Source of the DNA: Klebsiella terrigena
GTDB taxonomy: Bacteria > Pseudomonadota > Gammaproteobacteria > Enterobacterales > Enterobacteriaceae
Direction of reading: 5' to 3'
Assembly (NCBI RefSeq): GCF_006539725.1
Contig: NZ_BJNO01000002.1
Location: 1-64,000 of the forward strand
Length of the DNA: 64,000 nucleotides
Shown here: piece after piece, positions 21,846 to 32,543 of the stretch
Position numbering within the stretch: the stretch's first letter is position 1
How the letters are laid out: each line of letters starts with the position of its first letter
Notes under the pieces: model-generated
Told to the model about the DNA's origin: nothing
Database searches by the model: none
What the model saw: only the letters and a program-made list of their open reading frames with translations
Translations under genes and position numbers: made by a program

Positions 21846-21870
21846 GCGGGCTGATATTCCGTCAGCCCGC
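21846..21870 (+). terminator. Hairpin downstream of aroA
   Basis: A perfect 9-bp stem GCGGGCTGA/TCAGCCCGC with a seven-base loop lies 38 bp after the aroA stop. The following TATAATT is only partly T-rich, so termination may be incomplete. Confidence 0.55.
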
Positions 21871-21952
21871 TATAATTGCGCAATTATTCTGCATTTCATT
21901 TCCGGTCGTCCGTATTTTGCATCCAATGCTCACTTTCCGTCGTATAGATGCG

Positions 21953-21958
21953 TATAAT
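21953..21958 (+). promoter_or_regulatory. Candidate -10 box for cmk
   Basis: TATAAT lies 44 bp before the cmk start. A matching -35 box is poor (TCACTT at 21930-21935), so the promoter call is tentative. Confidence 0.4.
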
Positions 21959-22001
21959 GCGCGGCGTTTATATTCTATGCGCCTTGCTGAAGGAGAAAAA
22001 G

Positions 22002-22685
22002 ATGACGGCAGCTATTCCGGTAATCACCATTGATGGGCCTGGCGGTGCGGGTAAGGGAACGTTGTGCAAGGCGATGGCGGAAGCGTTAGGCTGGCATTTG
22101 CTGGATTCCGGCGCCATCTATCGCGTTCTGGCGCTGGCCGCGCTGCATCATCATGTGGACGTCGAATCTGAAGAAGCCCTGGTGCCGCTGGCCGCGCACC
22201 TGGACGTGCGCTTTATTTCCACCGATGGCAGCCTCGAAGTTATCCTTGAAGGTGAGGACGTCAGCGCGGCAATCCGCACGCAGGAAGTGGCCAATACCGC
22301 TTCGAAAGCGGCGGCTTTTCCCCGGGTGCGTGAAGCCCTGCTGCGCCGCCAGCGTGCGTTTCGCGAACTGCCGGGTCTGATTGCCGACGGACGAGATATG
22401 GGCACCGTGGTGTTCCCCGATGCGCCGGTGAAAATTTTCCTTGATGCGTCCGCGCAAGAACGTGCGCATCGGCGCATGCTGCAGTTGCAGGAAAAGGGCT
22501 TTAGTGTTAACTTTGACCGCCTTTTATCCGAGATAAAAGAGCGTGACGACCGCGATCGTAATCGCAGCGTGGCGCCACTTGTCCCGGCCGCCGATGCTTT
22601 AGTTCTCGATTCAACTGAACTAAACATTGAGCAAGTAATTGAAAAAGCGCTACAATATGCGCGCGAGAAATTGGCAGTCGCTTAG
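22002..22685 (+). CDS. cmk: Cytidylate kinase
   Basis: Phosphorylates CMP and dCMP with ATP, recycling CMP from RNA and lipid turnover. The 227-residue form from ATG 22002 (AAGGAGAAAAAG upstream) matches the family; the frame extends upstream by 18 codons without support. The P-loop GPGGAGKGT is at residues 12-20 and the LID-type region [14 protein letters not shown] lies near 180-195. The rpsA gene follows after 135 bp; cmk-rpsA linkage is usual in this family. Confidence 0.97.
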   Translation: MTAAIPVITIDGPGGAGKGTLCKAMAEALGWHLLDSGAIYRVLALAALHHHVDVESEEALVPLAAHLDVRFISTDGSLEVILEGEDVSAAIRTQEVANTASKAAAFPRVREALLRRQRAFRELPGLIADGRDMGTVVFPDAPVKIFLDASAQERAHRRMLQLQEKGFSVNFDRLLSEIKERDDRDRNRSVAPLVPAADALVLDSTELNIEQVIEKALQYAREKLAVA

Positions 22686-22820
22686 CCGTAATCGGCAAAG
22701 CGCAGCGGCCTCCGAATTATAGCAGTACCCCCGCAGCAACGGAGTGTTAGCGGGTATGTTAAACAACCCCATCCGGCACGGAGCCAGGTGGACGTTAAAT
22801 ATGAAACCTGAAGATTAAAC
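22686..22820 (+). promoter_or_regulatory. rpsA translation-initiation leader
   Basis: This 135-bp leader has G/C-rich hairpin arms (for example CCCGCAGCAACGG with GTTAGCGGG), and the start is preceded by only GAAGATTAAAC rather than a normal Shine-Dalgarno. In E. coli the rpsA leader folds into hairpins that replace the Shine-Dalgarno and allow autoregulation by S1. The same layout is inferred here. Confidence 0.55.
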
Positions 22821-24494
22821 ATGACTGAATCTTTTGCTCAACTATTTGAAGAATCCTTAAAAACAATCGAAACCCGTCCGGGTTCCATCGTTCGTGGTGT
22901 TGTTGTTGCTATCGACAAAGATATCGTACTGGTTGACGCCGGTCTGAAATCTGAGTCTGCCATTCCGGCAGAGCAGTTCAAAAACGCCCAGGGCGAGCTG
23001 GAAATCCAGGTCGGTGACGAAGTTGACGTTGCTCTGGATGCAGTAGAAGACGGCTTCGGTGAAACCCTGCTGTCCCGTGAAAAAGCTAAACGTCACGAAG
23101 CTTGGATCACGCTGGAAAAAGCTTACGAAGAAGCTGAAACTGTAGTCGGTGTTATCAACGGCAAAGTTAAAGGTGGCTTCACTGTTGAGCTGAATGGTAT
23201 TCGCGCGTTCCTGCCGGGTTCCCTGGTTGACGTTCGTCCGGTTCGCGACACGCTGCACCTGGAAGGCAAAGAGCTTGAGTTCAAAGTAATCAAGCTGGAC
23301 CAGAAGCGTAACAACGTTGTTGTTTCCCGTCGTGCGGTTATCGAATCCGAGAACAGCGCAGAACGCGATCAGCTGCTGGAAAACCTGCAGGAAGGCATGG
23401 AAGTCAAAGGTATCGTTAAGAACCTCACTGACTACGGCGCATTCGTTGATCTGGGCGGCGTCGATGGCCTGCTGCACATCACCGACATGGCGTGGAAACG
23501 CGTTAAGCACCCGAGCGAAATCGTAAACGTTGGCGACGAAATCACTGTTAAAGTGCTGAAGTTCGACCGCGAGCGTACCCGTGTATCTCTGGGCCTGAAA
23601 CAGCTGGGCGAAGATCCGTGGGTAGCTATCGCTAAGCGTTATCCGGAAGGTACCAAACTGACCGGTCGCGTGACCAACCTGACCGACTACGGCTGCTTCG
23701 TTGAAATCGAAGAAGGCGTTGAAGGCCTGGTTCACGTTTCCGAAATGGATTGGACCAACAAAAACATCCACCCGTCCAAAGTTGTTAACGTTGGCGACGT
23801 AGTGGAAGTTATGGTTCTGGATATCGACGAAGAACGTCGTCGTATCTCCCTGGGCCTGAAGCAGTGCAAAAACAACCCATGGCAGCAGTTCGCGGAAACC
23901 CACAACAAGGGCGACCGTGTTGAAGGTAAAATCAAGTCTATCACTGACTTCGGTATCTTCATCGGCCTGGACGGCGGCATCGATGGCCTGGTTCACCTGT
24001 CTGACATCTCCTGGAACGTTGCAGGCGAAGAAGCAGTACGTGAATACAAAAAAGGCGACGAAATCGCAGCAGTTGTTCTGCAGGTTGACGCAGAACGTGA
24101 GCGTATCTCTCTGGGCGTTAAGCAGCTCGCAGAAGATCCGTTCAACAACTGGGTTGCACTGAACAAGAAAGGCGCAATCGTAAACGGTAAAGTCACTGCA
24201 GTTGACGCTAAAGGCGCAACCGTAGAACTGGCTGACGGCGTTGAAGGTTACCTGCGTGCTTCTGAAGCATCCCGTGACCGCGTTGAAGATGCGACTCTGG
24301 TTCTGAGCGTTGGCGATGACGTTGAAGCTAAATTCACCGGCGTTGATCGTAAAAACCGCGCAATCAGCCTGTCTGTTCGTGCGAAAGACGAAGCTGACGA
24401 GAAAGATGCAATCGCAACTGTTAACAAACAGGAAGATGCAAACTTCTCTAACAACGCAATGGCTGAAGCTTTCAAAGCAGCTAAAGGCGAGTAA
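22821..24494 (+). CDS. rpsA: 30S ribosomal protein S1
   Basis: The largest small-subunit protein; it binds mRNA and helps recruit structured or leaderless messages to the 30S subunit. It has 557 residues with six S1/OB-fold repeats. The last four are most similar to one another, each with a GxVxxxxxYGxFV-type core and a GLVH-type strand. The acidic/Ala-rich C-terminus ([14 protein letters not shown]) is as in E. coli. Codon use is extremely biased toward preferred codons, matching high expression. Confidence 0.99.
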   Translation: MTESFAQLFEESLKTIETRPGSIVRGVVVAIDKDIVLVDAGLKSESAIPAEQFKNAQGELEIQVGDEVDVALDAVEDGFGETLLSREKAKRHEAWITLEKAYEEAETVVGVINGKVKGGFTVELNGIRAFLPGSLVDVRPVRDTLHLEGKELEFKVIKLDQKRNNVVVSRRAVIESENSAERDQLLENLQEGMEVKGIVKNLTDYGAFVDLGGVDGLLHITDMAWKRVKHPSEIVNVGDEITVKVLKFDRERTRVSLGLKQLGEDPWVAIAKRYPEGTKLTGRVTNLTDYGCFVEIEEGVEGLVHVSEMDWTNKNIHPSKVVNVGDVVEVMVLDIDEERRRISLGLKQCKNNPWQQFAETHNKGDRVEGKIKSITDFGIFIGLDGGIDGLVHLSDISWNVAGEEAVREYKKGDEIAAVVLQVDAERERISLGVKQLAEDPFNNWVALNKKGAIVNGKVTAVDAKGATVELADGVEGYLRASEASRDRVEDATLVLSVGDDVEAKFTGVDRKNRAISLSVRAKDEADEKDAIATVNKQEDANFSNNAMAEAFKAAKGE

Positions 24495-24539
24495 TCTTAG
24501 TCTTTCGGGTTACAACAACCTGAATTACGACGAGTTTAC

Positions 24540-24568
24540 TTGACAGATTGCAGGATTCGTCCTGTAAT
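24540..24568 (+). promoter_or_regulatory. Strong sigma-70 promoter for ihfB
   Basis: A consensus -35 TTGACA (24540-24545), a 17-bp spacer and a -10 TGTAAT (24563-24568) predict a start near 24575. This falls immediately before the rpsA terminator hairpin. Confidence 0.8.
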
Positions 24569-24576
24569 CAAGCACA

Positions 24577-24603
24577 AAGGGCGGCTACGGCCGCCCTTGT
24601 TTA
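24577..24603 (+). terminator. Hairpin between rpsA and ihfB
   Basis: AAGGGCGG (24577-24584) pairs with CCGCCCTT (24591-24598), followed by GTTTAAA. It probably ends rpsA transcripts. It also sits at the 5' end of transcripts from the ihfB promoter. Confidence 0.75.
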
Positions 24604-24645
24604 AAGCTGTTAGCTAATCTGGCCTTGAAGGAAACCGGAGGAAAA

Positions 24646-24933
24646 ATGACCAAGTCAGAATTGATAGAAAGACTTGCCAGCCAGCAATCCCACATTCCTG
24701 CGAAAGCAGTTGAGGATGCTGTTAAAGAAATGCTGGAACATATGGCCTCAACGCTTGCTCAAGGTGAGCGCATTGAAATCCGCGGTTTCGGCAGCTTCTC
24801 TTTGCATTACCGAGCACCTCGCACCGGGCGTAACCCGAAAACTGGCGATAAAGTCGAACTGGAAGGCAAGTACGTTCCGCACTTTAAGCCTGGGAAAGAA
24901 CTACGCGACCGCGCCAATATTTACGAAGAGTAA
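24646..24933 (+). CDS. ihfB: Integration host factor beta subunit
   Basis: DNA-bending nucleoid protein that pairs with IhfA. The 95-residue product starts at ATG 24646 after CCGGAGGAAAA; an in-frame start seven codons upstream is not used in the family. It has the HU/IHF fold, with FGSF and the beta-arm [12 protein letters not shown] whose Pro64 intercalates into DNA. The C-terminus ends NIYEE rather than the NIYG of K-12, a minor difference. It has its own promoter upstream and a symmetrical terminator downstream. Confidence 0.98.
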   Translation: MTKSELIERLASQQSHIPAKAVEDAVKEMLEHMASTLAQGERIEIRGFGSFSLHYRAPRTGRNPKTGDKVELEGKYVPHFKPGKELRDRANIYEE

Positions 24934-24967
24934 GTTCCGCTGAACGGCGTTAACGTACTCCGAAGAT

Positions 24968-24995
24968 AAAAAAAGCACCTGAGGGTGCTTTTTTT
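24968..24995. terminator. Bidirectional terminator after ihfB
   Basis: AAGCACC (24973-24979) and GGTGCTT (24984-24990) form a stem with a four-base loop. An A-run precedes it and a run of seven T follows, so it can work on both strands. Confidence 0.9.
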
Positions 24996-25142
24996 ATGCC
25001 CGCAATTCGACCTTCCTCGCAAACCTCTGCCTGCTCTGGCGCAACGCGCCGATATTCCCGGAAGCCGGCACCCGCGCCGCGACCTTGCTGGATGACTATC
25101 GACTGACCCGACGCGATACTTCCCTGAAACAGGAAGGTTGGC

Positions 25143-27407
25143 ATGCGTTTACCCCAGCTTGCGGGTTGTGCGATCGTCGGAGTCTTGCCGCTGCTGCTGC
25201 TCGCGCGGCTGCCCGAGCTGGCTACCCTGTGGTGGCTGACGGGCCTGGCGCTTGTGCCATTGCTACTGCGCTGGCGGCCCCTGCGCTTTGCGGCGCTGAC
25301 GCTGCTTTTTTTCCTCTGGGGCGTGCTGAGCGCTCACCAGGTCATCTGGCCGACGCAGGCTTTACCCGGTAGCCCTCGGCGGGTAGAGGTTGAGCTGACG
25401 GCGACGGACGGGCAGACCACCCATCAGGGAAGCCTCATCCGGGTTGATGGACGGCGGCTGTTCCCGGCGCCGGGGATCGCGCTCTACGGCCAGGCGCTTC
25501 CCGAACCGCCGTGCGCGGGACAGCGCTGGATGATGACCGTCCACATTCGCCCGGTACACGGTCAGCTTAACGACGGTGGTTTTGACAGCCAGCGTTTTGC
25601 CCTGGCGCAGTCTCGCCCCGTGACCGGACGCTTCACGTCCGCAGAGGCCCTTGACCTGCGCTGCAGCCGACGCGCGGCCTATCTGCGCTCGTTAACCCGC
25701 ACCCTCGATGCGCTGCCGTGGCGGTCGGTGATATTAGGATTAGGGATGGGGGAGCGGCTGGTGGTGCCGAAGGAGATCAAGCTCTTGATGCAGCAAACGG
25801 GGACCTCCCATCTGATGGCCATCTCCGGTTTACATATTGCGTTGGGCGCCATACTGGGTGGGCTACTGACTCGCGGCGCGCAGTTCTTTTTCCCCTGCCG
25901 CTGGATTGTCTGGCAGCTGCCGCTGCTGATTGGCCTGGCCTGCGCGCTGTTCTATGCCTGGCTTACCGGCATGCAGCCACCCGCGCTGCGAACCTGCGTC
26001 GCACTTGCCGTCGGCTGCGGGCTGCGGCTATCCGGCAGGCGCTGGACGTCATGGCAGATAGGGATATGCTGCGTGGGCGCTATTCTGTTTGCCGATCCGC
26101 TGGCCGTGCTATCCGACAGCCTGTGGCTCTCGGTGTTTGCCGTGGCGACGCTCATTTTTTGGTATCAGCTGGTGCCGCTGCCCCCGACATCGCGGGGCTG
26201 GCTGCTGCGCCAGCTGCTGGGGTTATGCCACCTGCAGTTCGGGCTGATGCTGCTGCTGTTGCCGATGCAGATTGTTATCTTTCACGGTATCAGCCTGACC
26301 TCGTGGCTGGCGAACCTGGTTGCCGTGCCACTGGTCACTTTTGCCATCGTGCCCCTTATTCTGGCGGCGATGCTGCTGCACCTCTGCGGGCCTGGGCTGG
26401 TTGAGATGGCGCTATGGCTATCGGCAGATCGCCTGCTGGCGGTGCTGTTCTGGTTCCTGCGCGGGCTGCCGCAGGGCTGGCTGCCGCTGGATTCTCGCTG
26501 GACGGGCGTCAGCGCGCTGCCCTGGCTGTTGCTGCTGGTCTGGCGTTTTCACGCCTGGCGCTCGCTTCCGGCGCTGTGCCTGAGCAGCATCGTGCTGCTG
26601 AGCTGGCCCTTCTGGCGTCCGACGGTGAAGGAGGAGTGGCGGGTGACGATGCTGGACGTCGGGCAGGGGCTGGCGATGGTCATCGAACGGCAGGGAGCTG
26701 AAATCCTCTATGACACCGGCCTGGCCTGGCCCGAGGGCGACAGCGGTCAGCTGATTATCATCCCCTGGCTACGCTGGCACCATCTGCGGGTGGAAGGGAT
26801 TATTTTGAGCCACGAGCATCTTGACCACCGCGGCGGCCTGAATTCGATACGCCAGGTCTGGCCAGCGGCGTGGATACGCAGTCCTCTGGGGTGGGTGGGG
26901 CATCGCGCGTGCAGCAGGGGAGAGCGCTGGCGGTGGCGCGGCTTAACCTTTCGCGCGCTTTGGCCGCTGCCGGGAGCGACTGCTACCGGCAATAATCGCT
27001 CCTGCGTGGTGCGCGTTGATGACGGCCAGCGCAGTATTTTGCTCACCGGTGATATCGAAGCGGTAGCAGAGCGGGCAATGCTGAGCCGCTACTGGCAGCA
27101 TCTGGCGTCTACACTTATCCAGGTTCCACATCATGGCAGCAATACCTCTTCGACCATTGCGCTGCTGCAGCGCACCGGCGGCGAGGCGGCGCTGGCCTCG
27201 GTATCCCGCTATAATGCGTGGCGGATGCCCTCGGATAAGGTTGTCCAGCGCTATCGACAGCAGGGATACCGCTGGTTCGATACGGCCCATCAGGGGCAAA
27301 TGACGGTTGTTTTTTCCTCAGATGGTTGGCAAATCCTTAGCTTACGAGATCAACTTTTACCTCGTTGGTATCATCAGTGGTTTGGCGAGACCGAGGATAA
27401 CGGGTAG
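25143..27407 (+). CDS. ycaI: ComEC/Rec2-family DNA uptake protein YcaI
   Basis: Inner-membrane channel family that passes single-stranded DNA into the cytoplasm in competent bacteria. The full 754-residue length of the E. coli homologue is kept. An N-terminal soluble segment is followed by the Competence domain with many hydrophobic helices (GLGMGERLVVPKEIK, HLMAISGLHIALG). The C-terminal metallo-beta-lactamase-like domain has SHEHLDH with His557, His559, Asp561 and His562, then LTGDIE and VPHHGSN. All motifs appear intact. ATG 25143 follows AGGAAGGTTGGC. The msbA gene starts 36 bp downstream. Confidence 0.94.
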   Translation: MRLPQLAGCAIVGVLPLLLLARLPELATLWWLTGLALVPLLLRWRPLRFAALTLLFFLWGVLSAHQVIWPTQALPGSPRRVEVELTATDGQTTHQGSLIRVDGRRLFPAPGIALYGQALPEPPCAGQRWMMTVHIRPVHGQLNDGGFDSQRFALAQSRPVTGRFTSAEALDLRCSRRAAYLRSLTRTLDALPWRSVILGLGMGERLVVPKEIKLLMQQTGTSHLMAISGLHIALGAILGGLLTRGAQFFFPCRWIVWQLPLLIGLACALFYAWLTGMQPPALRTCVALAVGCGLRLSGRRWTSWQIGICCVGAILFADPLAVLSDSLWLSVFAVATLIFWYQLVPLPPTSRGWLLRQLLGLCHLQFGLMLLLLPMQIVIFHGISLTSWLANLVAVPLVTFAIVPLILAAMLLHLCGPGLVEMALWLSADRLLAVLFWFLRGLPQGWLPLDSRWTGVSALPWLLLLVWRFHAWRSLPALCLSSIVLLSWPFWRPTVKEEWRVTMLDVGQGLAMVIERQGAEILYDTGLAWPEGDSGQLIIIPWLRWHHLRVEGIILSHEHLDHRGGLNSIRQVWPAAWIRSPLGWVGHRACSRGERWRWRGLTFRALWPLPGATATGNNRSCVVRVDDGQRSILLTGDIEAVAERAMLSRYWQHLASTLIQVPHHGSNTSSTIALLQRTGGEAALASVSRYNAWRMPSDKVVQRYRQQGYRWFDTAHQGQMTVVFSSDGWQILSLRDQLLPRWYHQWFGETEDNG

Positions 27408-27443
27408 AATATGCGGCTATTTCAACATAAGCTGGTTTACTGA

Positions 27444-29192
27444 ATGCAGAATGATAAAGATCTCTCCACGTGGCAGACCTTCCGCCGCCTCTGGCCGCTT
27501 ATTGCGCCATTTAAAACCGGACTGATCGTCGCGGCAATTGCGTTAGTCTTTAACGCGGCTAGTGATACCTTCATGCTATCGCTTCTTAAACCGTTATTGG
27601 ATGATGGTTTTGGTAAAACGGATCGCTCAGTGCTGCTATGGATGCCGCTGGTGGTGATTGGGCTGATGCTGCTGCGTGGCGTCACCAGCTATATTTCGAG
27701 CTACTGTATCTCGTGGGTTTCCGGCAAGGTCGTGATGACCATGCGACGCCGTTTATTCAGCCACATGATGGGGATGCCGGTCTCTTTCTTCGACAAACAG
27801 TCTACCGGTACGCTGCTGTCGCGCATCACCTATGATTCCGAGCAGGTTGCGTCCTCCTCTTCCAGCGCGCTGATCACCGTCGTGCGCGAAGGTGCGTCGA
27901 TCATCGGTCTGTTTATCATGATGTTCTACTACAGCTGGCAGCTGTCGCTGATTCTGATCGTACTGGCGCCAATCGTCTCTATCGCGATCCGCGTGGTCTC
28001 GAAGCGTTTTCGTAATATCAGCAAGAATATGCAGAACACCATGGGTCAGGTGACCACCAGCGCGGAACAGATGCTCAAAGGGCATAAAGAAGTGCTGATG
28101 TTTGGCGGCCAGGCCGTAGAAACCAAGCGTTTCGATAAGGTCAGCAACAAAATGCGCCTGCAGGGGATGAAAATGGTCTCCGCATCGTCCATCTCTGACC
28201 CTATCATTCAGCTGATCGCCTCTCTGGCGCTGGCGTTTGTGCTCTACGCCGCCAGCTTCCCAAGCGTTATGGAAACGCTGACTGCCGGTACGATTACCGT
28301 GGTCTTCTCCTCGATGATCGCCCTGATGCGTCCGCTGAAGTCACTCACCAACGTCAACGCGCAGTTCCAGCGCGGGATGGCCGCCTGCCAGACGCTGTTT
28401 GCTATTCTTGATTCCGAGCAGGAAAAAGACGAAGGCAAGCTGGTTATCGAGCGCGCGAAGGGGAGCCTTGAGTTCAATAACGTCACCTTTACCTATCCTG
28501 GCCGTGAAACGCCGGCGCTGCGTAACATCAGCCTGAATATTCCGGAAGGTAAAACCGTGGCCCTGGTGGGGCGTTCGGGATCGGGTAAATCGACAATCGC
28601 GAGCCTGATCACGCGCTTTTATGATATCGATGAAGGCCAGATCCTGCTCGACGGTCACGATCTGCGCGAATACACCCTGGCCTCCCTGCGCGATCAGGTC
28701 GCCCTGGTTTCGCAAAACGTGCACCTGTTCAACGATACCGTAGCCAACAACATTGCCTACGCGCGCAACGAAGAGTACAGCCGCGAGCAGATCGAAGAGG
28801 CGGCGCGGATGGCCTATGCCATGGACTTTATCAGTAAAATGGATAACGGCCTCGATACCGTCATCGGCGAGAACGGCGTGCTGCTTTCCGGCGGCCAGCG
28901 CCAGCGTATCGCCATCGCGCGCGCGCTGCTGCGCAACAGCCCAATCCTGATCCTTGATGAGGCAACGTCGGCGCTGGATACCGAATCTGAACGCGCCATT
29001 CAGGCGGCGCTGGACGAGCTGCAGAAAAACCGCACCTCGCTGGTTATCGCCCACCGCCTGTCAACCATCGAGAAGGCAGATGAAATCGTGGTGGTCGAAG
29101 ATGGACGCATCGTTGAACGCGGCAGCCACGCTGACCTGCTGGAACATCGCGGCGTTTACGCTCAGCTGCATAAAATGCAATTTGGCCAATGA
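27444..29192 (+). CDS. msbA: Lipid A flippase MsbA
   Basis: Homodimeric ABC exporter that flips core-lipid A across the inner membrane before LptB2FG takes it. The 582-residue half-transporter has six N-terminal membrane helices (about residues 20-310) and a C-terminal nucleotide-binding domain. Walker A GRSGSGKS is at residues 376-383, the signature LSGGQRQR near 481, and Walker [13 protein letters not shown] follows. The stop overlaps the lpxK start in ATGA, indicating translational coupling. Confidence 0.98.
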   Translation: MQNDKDLSTWQTFRRLWPLIAPFKTGLIVAAIALVFNAASDTFMLSLLKPLLDDGFGKTDRSVLLWMPLVVIGLMLLRGVTSYISSYCISWVSGKVVMTMRRRLFSHMMGMPVSFFDKQSTGTLLSRITYDSEQVASSSSSALITVVREGASIIGLFIMMFYYSWQLSLILIVLAPIVSIAIRVVSKRFRNISKNMQNTMGQVTTSAEQMLKGHKEVLMFGGQAVETKRFDKVSNKMRLQGMKMVSASSISDPIIQLIASLALAFVLYAASFPSVMETLTAGTITVVFSSMIALMRPLKSLTNVNAQFQRGMAACQTLFAILDSEQEKDEGKLVIERAKGSLEFNNVTFTYPGRETPALRNISLNIPEGKTVALVGRSGSGKSTIASLITRFYDIDEGQILLDGHDLREYTLASLRDQVALVSQNVHLFNDTVANNIAYARNEEYSREQIEEAARMAYAMDFISKMDNGLDTVIGENGVLLSGGQRQRIAIARALLRNSPILILDEATSALDTESERAIQAALDELQKNRTSLVIAHRLSTIEKADEIVVVEDGRIVERGSHADLLEHRGVYAQLHKMQFGQ

Positions 29193-30169
29193 TCGCGCGC
29201 ATCTGGTCCGGTGAGTCGCCTTTATGGCGACTGCTGCTTCCGCTCTCCTGGCTTTACGGCCTGGTGAGCGGCCTGATTCGTCTCAGCTACCGGCTGGGGC
29301 TGAAGAAGGCCTGGCGCGCGCCGGTTCCGGTTGTTGTTGTCGGAAACCTCACCGCCGGCGGTAACGGCAAGACGCCGGTTGTCATCTGGCTGGTGGAGCA
29401 GCTGCAGCAGCGCGGGATCCGCGTTGGGGTCGTTTCTCGCGGCTACGGCGGCAAGGCGGCGAGCTATCCGCTGGTGCTCAACAGCACCACCGGCACATCG
29501 GAAGCCGGCGACGAGCCGGTGCTGATTTATCAACGCACCGGCGCGCCGGTGGCGGTCTCCCCCCAGCGCAGCGAGGCGGTGCGGGCACTGCTTGCCGTAC
29601 AGGATCTGCAGCTTATCGTCACCGACGATGGCCTGCAGCACTACGGGCTGGCGCGTGATAAAGAAATCGTGGTTATTGACGGCGTACGCCGCTTTGGCAA
29701 CGGCTGGTGGCTACCGGCCGGGCCGATGCGCGAACGCGCCTCGCGCCTGCGCAGCGTCGACGCCATTATCGCTAACGGCGGCGTCGCGCGGCCGGGAGAG
29801 ATAGCCATGCAGCTGCGCCCCGGGCAGGCGGTGAATGTGCTTAACGGCGAACGACGCGACGTGGCGAGCTTTGATAACGTCGTCGCGATGGCCGGGATTG
29901 GCCATCCGCCGCGCTTTTTTGCCACCCTCGAAAGCTGCGGCGTGCGGCCGGTAAAAACCGTGGCGCTGGCCGATCATCAGGCTCTCACCCGAGCCGACGT
30001 TGCCGCTCTGGTAACCGAGCGGCAAACGCTGCTGATGACCGAAAAAGACGCGGTGAAATGCCGGGCCTTCGCCGAAGCTAACTGGTGGTATCTGCCCGTC
30101 GACGCCATAATGACGGACGAACGCGCGCAGCGGCTGCTTACGGATCTGGCGACGCTGGCGCAACGTTAG
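29189..30169 (+). CDS. lpxK: Tetraacyldisaccharide 4'-kinase
   Basis: Inner-membrane kinase that adds the 4'-phosphate to the lipid A disaccharide. It has 326 residues, an N-terminal membrane-associated helix ([20 protein letters not shown]) and the P-loop-like [12 protein letters not shown] at about residues 52-63. The [15 protein letters not shown] motif near residue 145 is conserved in LpxK. It overlaps msbA by four bases. The pairing with msbA, its downstream partner in lipid A export, is conserved in enterobacteria. Confidence 0.97.
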   Translation: MIARIWSGESPLWRLLLPLSWLYGLVSGLIRLSYRLGLKKAWRAPVPVVVVGNLTAGGNGKTPVVIWLVEQLQQRGIRVGVVSRGYGGKAASYPLVLNSTTGTSEAGDEPVLIYQRTGAPVAVSPQRSEAVRALLAVQDLQLIVTDDGLQHYGLARDKEIVVIDGVRRFGNGWWLPAGPMRERASRLRSVDAIIANGGVARPGEIAMQLRPGQAVNVLNGERRDVASFDNVVAMAGIGHPPRFFATLESCGVRPVKTVALADHQALTRADVAALVTERQTLLMTEKDAVKCRAFAEANWWYLPVDAIMTDERAQRLLTDLATLAQR

Positions 30170-30226
30170 TTTTCGCCACGCCTGCTTTCGGTGCCGCTGT
30201 ATCGTGATCCTCAACGGAGAACCTGC

Positions 30227-31456
30227 ATGTCGGTACTAATGCTTTCACTTAAAGAAGCCCGCCATCTTCACCTCGCGGCGCAGGGCCTGCTGAAAAGGCC
30301 TCGCCGTCGCGCCCGCTCGGCCGATATTCTGCACGCTATCCGCCAGATGTCGCTGCTGCAAATTGATACCATCAACGTTGTCGCCCGTAGCCCCTATCTG
30401 GTGCTTTTCAGCCGCCTTGGCAGCTATCCGCAAAGCTGGCTGGACGAGGCGCTGCGCGCGGGCGAACTCATGGAGTACTGGGCTCATGAGGCCTGCTTTT
30501 TACCGCGCAGCGATTTTTCGCTGGTGCGCCACCGCATGCTGACGCCGGATAACATGGGCTGGAAGTACCATAAGGGGTGGATGACGGAGCATGCGGATGA
30601 TATTCAGCTGCTGCTGGAGCACATCGCGCAAAATGGCCCGGTACGTTCGGCCGACTTTAGCCATCCGCGTAAAGGTGCCAGCGGCTGGTGGGAGTGGAAG
30701 CCGCACAAGCGTCATCTGGAGGGGCTGTTTACCGCCGGCGAAGTGATGGTCGTGGAACGGCGCAACTTTCAGCGGGTTTACGACCTGACGCAGCGGGTGA
30801 TGCCGCACTGGGATGATGAGCGCGATGCGCTGTCGCAGGCGCAGGCTGAAGAGATTATGTTGCGCAATAGCGCCCGCAGCCTGGGTATTTTCCGCCCGCA
30901 GTGGTTGGCGGACTATTATCGCCTGCGGCAACCGGCGCTCGCGAGCCTGCTGGCAAACTGGCAGGAAGAGGGGCTGGTGACGGCGGTGAACGTCGAAGGG
31001 CTTGGCGATATGTGGCTGCACCGGGAGGCCTTGCAGCAGCTGGAGGCGGCGCCGGGCGGCAGGCTTTCGGCGAGTCATAGCGCGGTGCTGTCGCCGTTTG
31101 ACCCGGTTGTCTGGGACCGTAAGCGCGCCGAGCAGCTGTTTAATTTTAGCTACCGTCTTGAGTGCTACACGCCGGCGCCAAAGCGCCAGTATGGCTACTT
31201 TGTGCTGCCGCTGCTGCATCAGGGCAGGCTGGTGGGCCGCATGGACAGCAAAATGCATCGCAAAACCGGGGTTCTGGAAATTTTCTCGCTCTGGCTGGAA
31301 GAGGGCGTCAAGGTGACCTCTGGCCTGGAGAGCGGGCTGCAGCGGGCCATCGACGATTTCGCCCGCTGGCAGTTGGCCGAACGCGTGAGCTTCGGCCAAC
31401 TGCCGCCGGAACTCTTTGCCGACCGCCGGCAGGGCTGGCAGCTCGAAGCGAGTTGA
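30227..31456 (+). CDS. ycaQ: YcaQ, HTH_42-family DNA glycosylase
   Basis: Member of the winged-helix HTH_42 (AlkX/AlkZ-like) family. E. coli YcaQ is reported as a glycosylase that unhooks DNA interstrand crosslinks. The start at 30227 ([16 protein letters not shown]) gives 409 residues and follows CGGAGAACC; a GTG twelve codons upstream is not supported. The family motif [19 protein letters not shown] lies near residue 45 and the conserved [13 protein letters not shown] near residue 290. It lies 57 bp after lpxK. Its place among envelope genes is a conserved accident of gene order rather than a functional link. Confidence 0.93.
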   Translation: MSVLMLSLKEARHLHLAAQGLLKRPRRRARSADILHAIRQMSLLQIDTINVVARSPYLVLFSRLGSYPQSWLDEALRAGELMEYWAHEACFLPRSDFSLVRHRMLTPDNMGWKYHKGWMTEHADDIQLLLEHIAQNGPVRSADFSHPRKGASGWWEWKPHKRHLEGLFTAGEVMVVERRNFQRVYDLTQRVMPHWDDERDALSQAQAEEIMLRNSARSLGIFRPQWLADYYRLRQPALASLLANWQEEGLVTAVNVEGLGDMWLHREALQQLEAAPGGRLSASHSAVLSPFDPVVWDRKRAEQLFNFSYRLECYTPAPKRQYGYFVLPLLHQGRLVGRMDSKMHRKTGVLEIFSLWLEEGVKVTSGLESGLQRAIDDFARWQLAERVSFGQLPPELFADRRQGWQLEAS

Positions 31457-31610
31457 GCGCCGTCATCCGTCCGGTCGCATCGCCAAACGCCGCGCGGCAG
31501 CGGTACGTCGGCGGGCTTTCGCCCCCTTCGCCGCTAGCGCAAACGGATCCCGGAGTCAGGTATCCTGTGCTATGCTGCTGCGGAATCTATTCGGTCCATC
31601 AGGAGGAAAC

Positions 31611-31793
31611 ATGGATCACCGTTTACTTGAAATTATCGCCTGTCCTGTTTGCAACGGTAAACTCTATTACAGCCAGGATAAGCAAGAGCTCATCTGCAAA
31701 ATTGACAGCCTGGCCTTTCCTCTGCGCGACGGTATTCCCGTATTGCTGGAAACCGAAGCCCGCTCGCTAGCCGTTGGAGAGAGCCACTCATGA
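31611..31793 (+). CDS. ycaR: UPF0434 family protein YcaR
   Basis: Small protein of 60 residues, also called Trm112-like, with N-terminal CPVC and [18 protein letters not shown] at the start. One CxxC pair (Cys11, Cys14) and a later single Cys (ELICKID) suggest a small zinc-ribbon-like fold. Its function in enterobacteria is not established. AGGAGGAAAC immediately before the ATG is an excellent ribosome site and decides the start; the frame extends upstream with no other good start. The stop overlaps kdsB in ATGA. Confidence 0.93.
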   Translation: MDHRLLEIIACPVCNGKLYYSQDKQELICKIDSLAFPLRDGIPVLLETEARSLAVGESHS

Positions 31794-32536
31794 GTTTTGT
31801 GGTCATCATTCCTGCGCGCTTTGCCTCCACGCGTTTGCCCGGCAAGCCATTGCAGGATATCAACGGCAAACCGATGATTGTCCACGTACTGGAGCGCGCG
31901 CGCGAGTCCGGGGCCGAGCGTATTATCGTCGCTACCGACCATGAAGAGGTGGCGCGCGCGGTGGAAGCCGCCGGCGGCGAAGTGTGTATGACGCGCGCCG
32001 ACCACCAGTCCGGTACTGAACGCCTGGCGGAAGTTGTTGAGAAGTGCGCCTTCAGCGATGAGACGATTATCGTCAATATTCAGGGCGACGAGCCGATGAT
32101 CCCGCCGGCGATTGTACGCCAGGTGGCCGAGAACCTGGCCTCCAGCACCAGCGGGATGGCGACGCTGGCGGTGCCGATCCACGATGCCGAAGAGGCGTTT
32201 AACCCAAATGCGGTGAAGGTGGTGATGGATGCCGAAGGCTACGCCCTCTACTTCTCCCGCGCCACCATTCCCTGGGATCGCGATCGCTTCGCGCAGTCTC
32301 GCGACGCCATCGGCGATTCGCTGCTGCGCCATATCGGCATCTACGGCTATCGCGCAGGCTTTATCCGCCGCTATGTCAGCTGGGCGCCGAGCCCGCTGGA
32401 GCAGATCGAAATGCTCGAGCAGCTGCGCGTGCTGTGGTACGGTGAAAAAATCCATGTCGCGGTAGCGGAAGTTGTCCCGGGCACCGGCGTCGATACGCCG
32501 GAAGATCTGGAGCGCGTTCGCGCCGAGCTGCGTTAA
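31790..32536 (+). CDS. kdsB: CMP-Kdo synthetase (3-deoxy-manno-octulosonate cytidylyltransferase)
   Basis: Activates Kdo with CTP for the lipopolysaccharide inner core. The 248 residues match the family length. The nucleotide-binding N-terminus [16 protein letters not shown] is clear, followed by [11 protein letters not shown] near residue 98 with the metal-binding Asp. Translation is coupled to ycaR by a 4-bp overlap. A hairpin follows the stop, closing the lipid A-related gene group. Confidence 0.98.
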   Translation: MSFVVIIPARFASTRLPGKPLQDINGKPMIVHVLERARESGAERIIVATDHEEVARAVEAAGGEVCMTRADHQSGTERLAEVVEKCAFSDETIIVNIQGDEPMIPPAIVRQVAENLASSTSGMATLAVPIHDAEEAFNPNAVKVVMDAEGYALYFSRATIPWDRDRFAQSRDAIGDSLLRHIGIYGYRAGFIRRYVSWAPSPLEQIEMLEQLRVLWYGEKIHVAVAEVVPGTGVDTPEDLERVRAELR

Positions 32537-32543
32537 TTCCCCG

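Noticed and set aside
22857-23996. 379-codon open frame antisense to rpsA
   Set aside because: Extreme codon bias in rpsA removes antisense stops; the predicted protein has no recognisable feature.
30191-30226. Upstream GTG start extending ycaQ by twelve codons
   Set aside because: The extra residues do not match the family, and the ATG at 30227 has a proper CGGAGAACC ribosome site.
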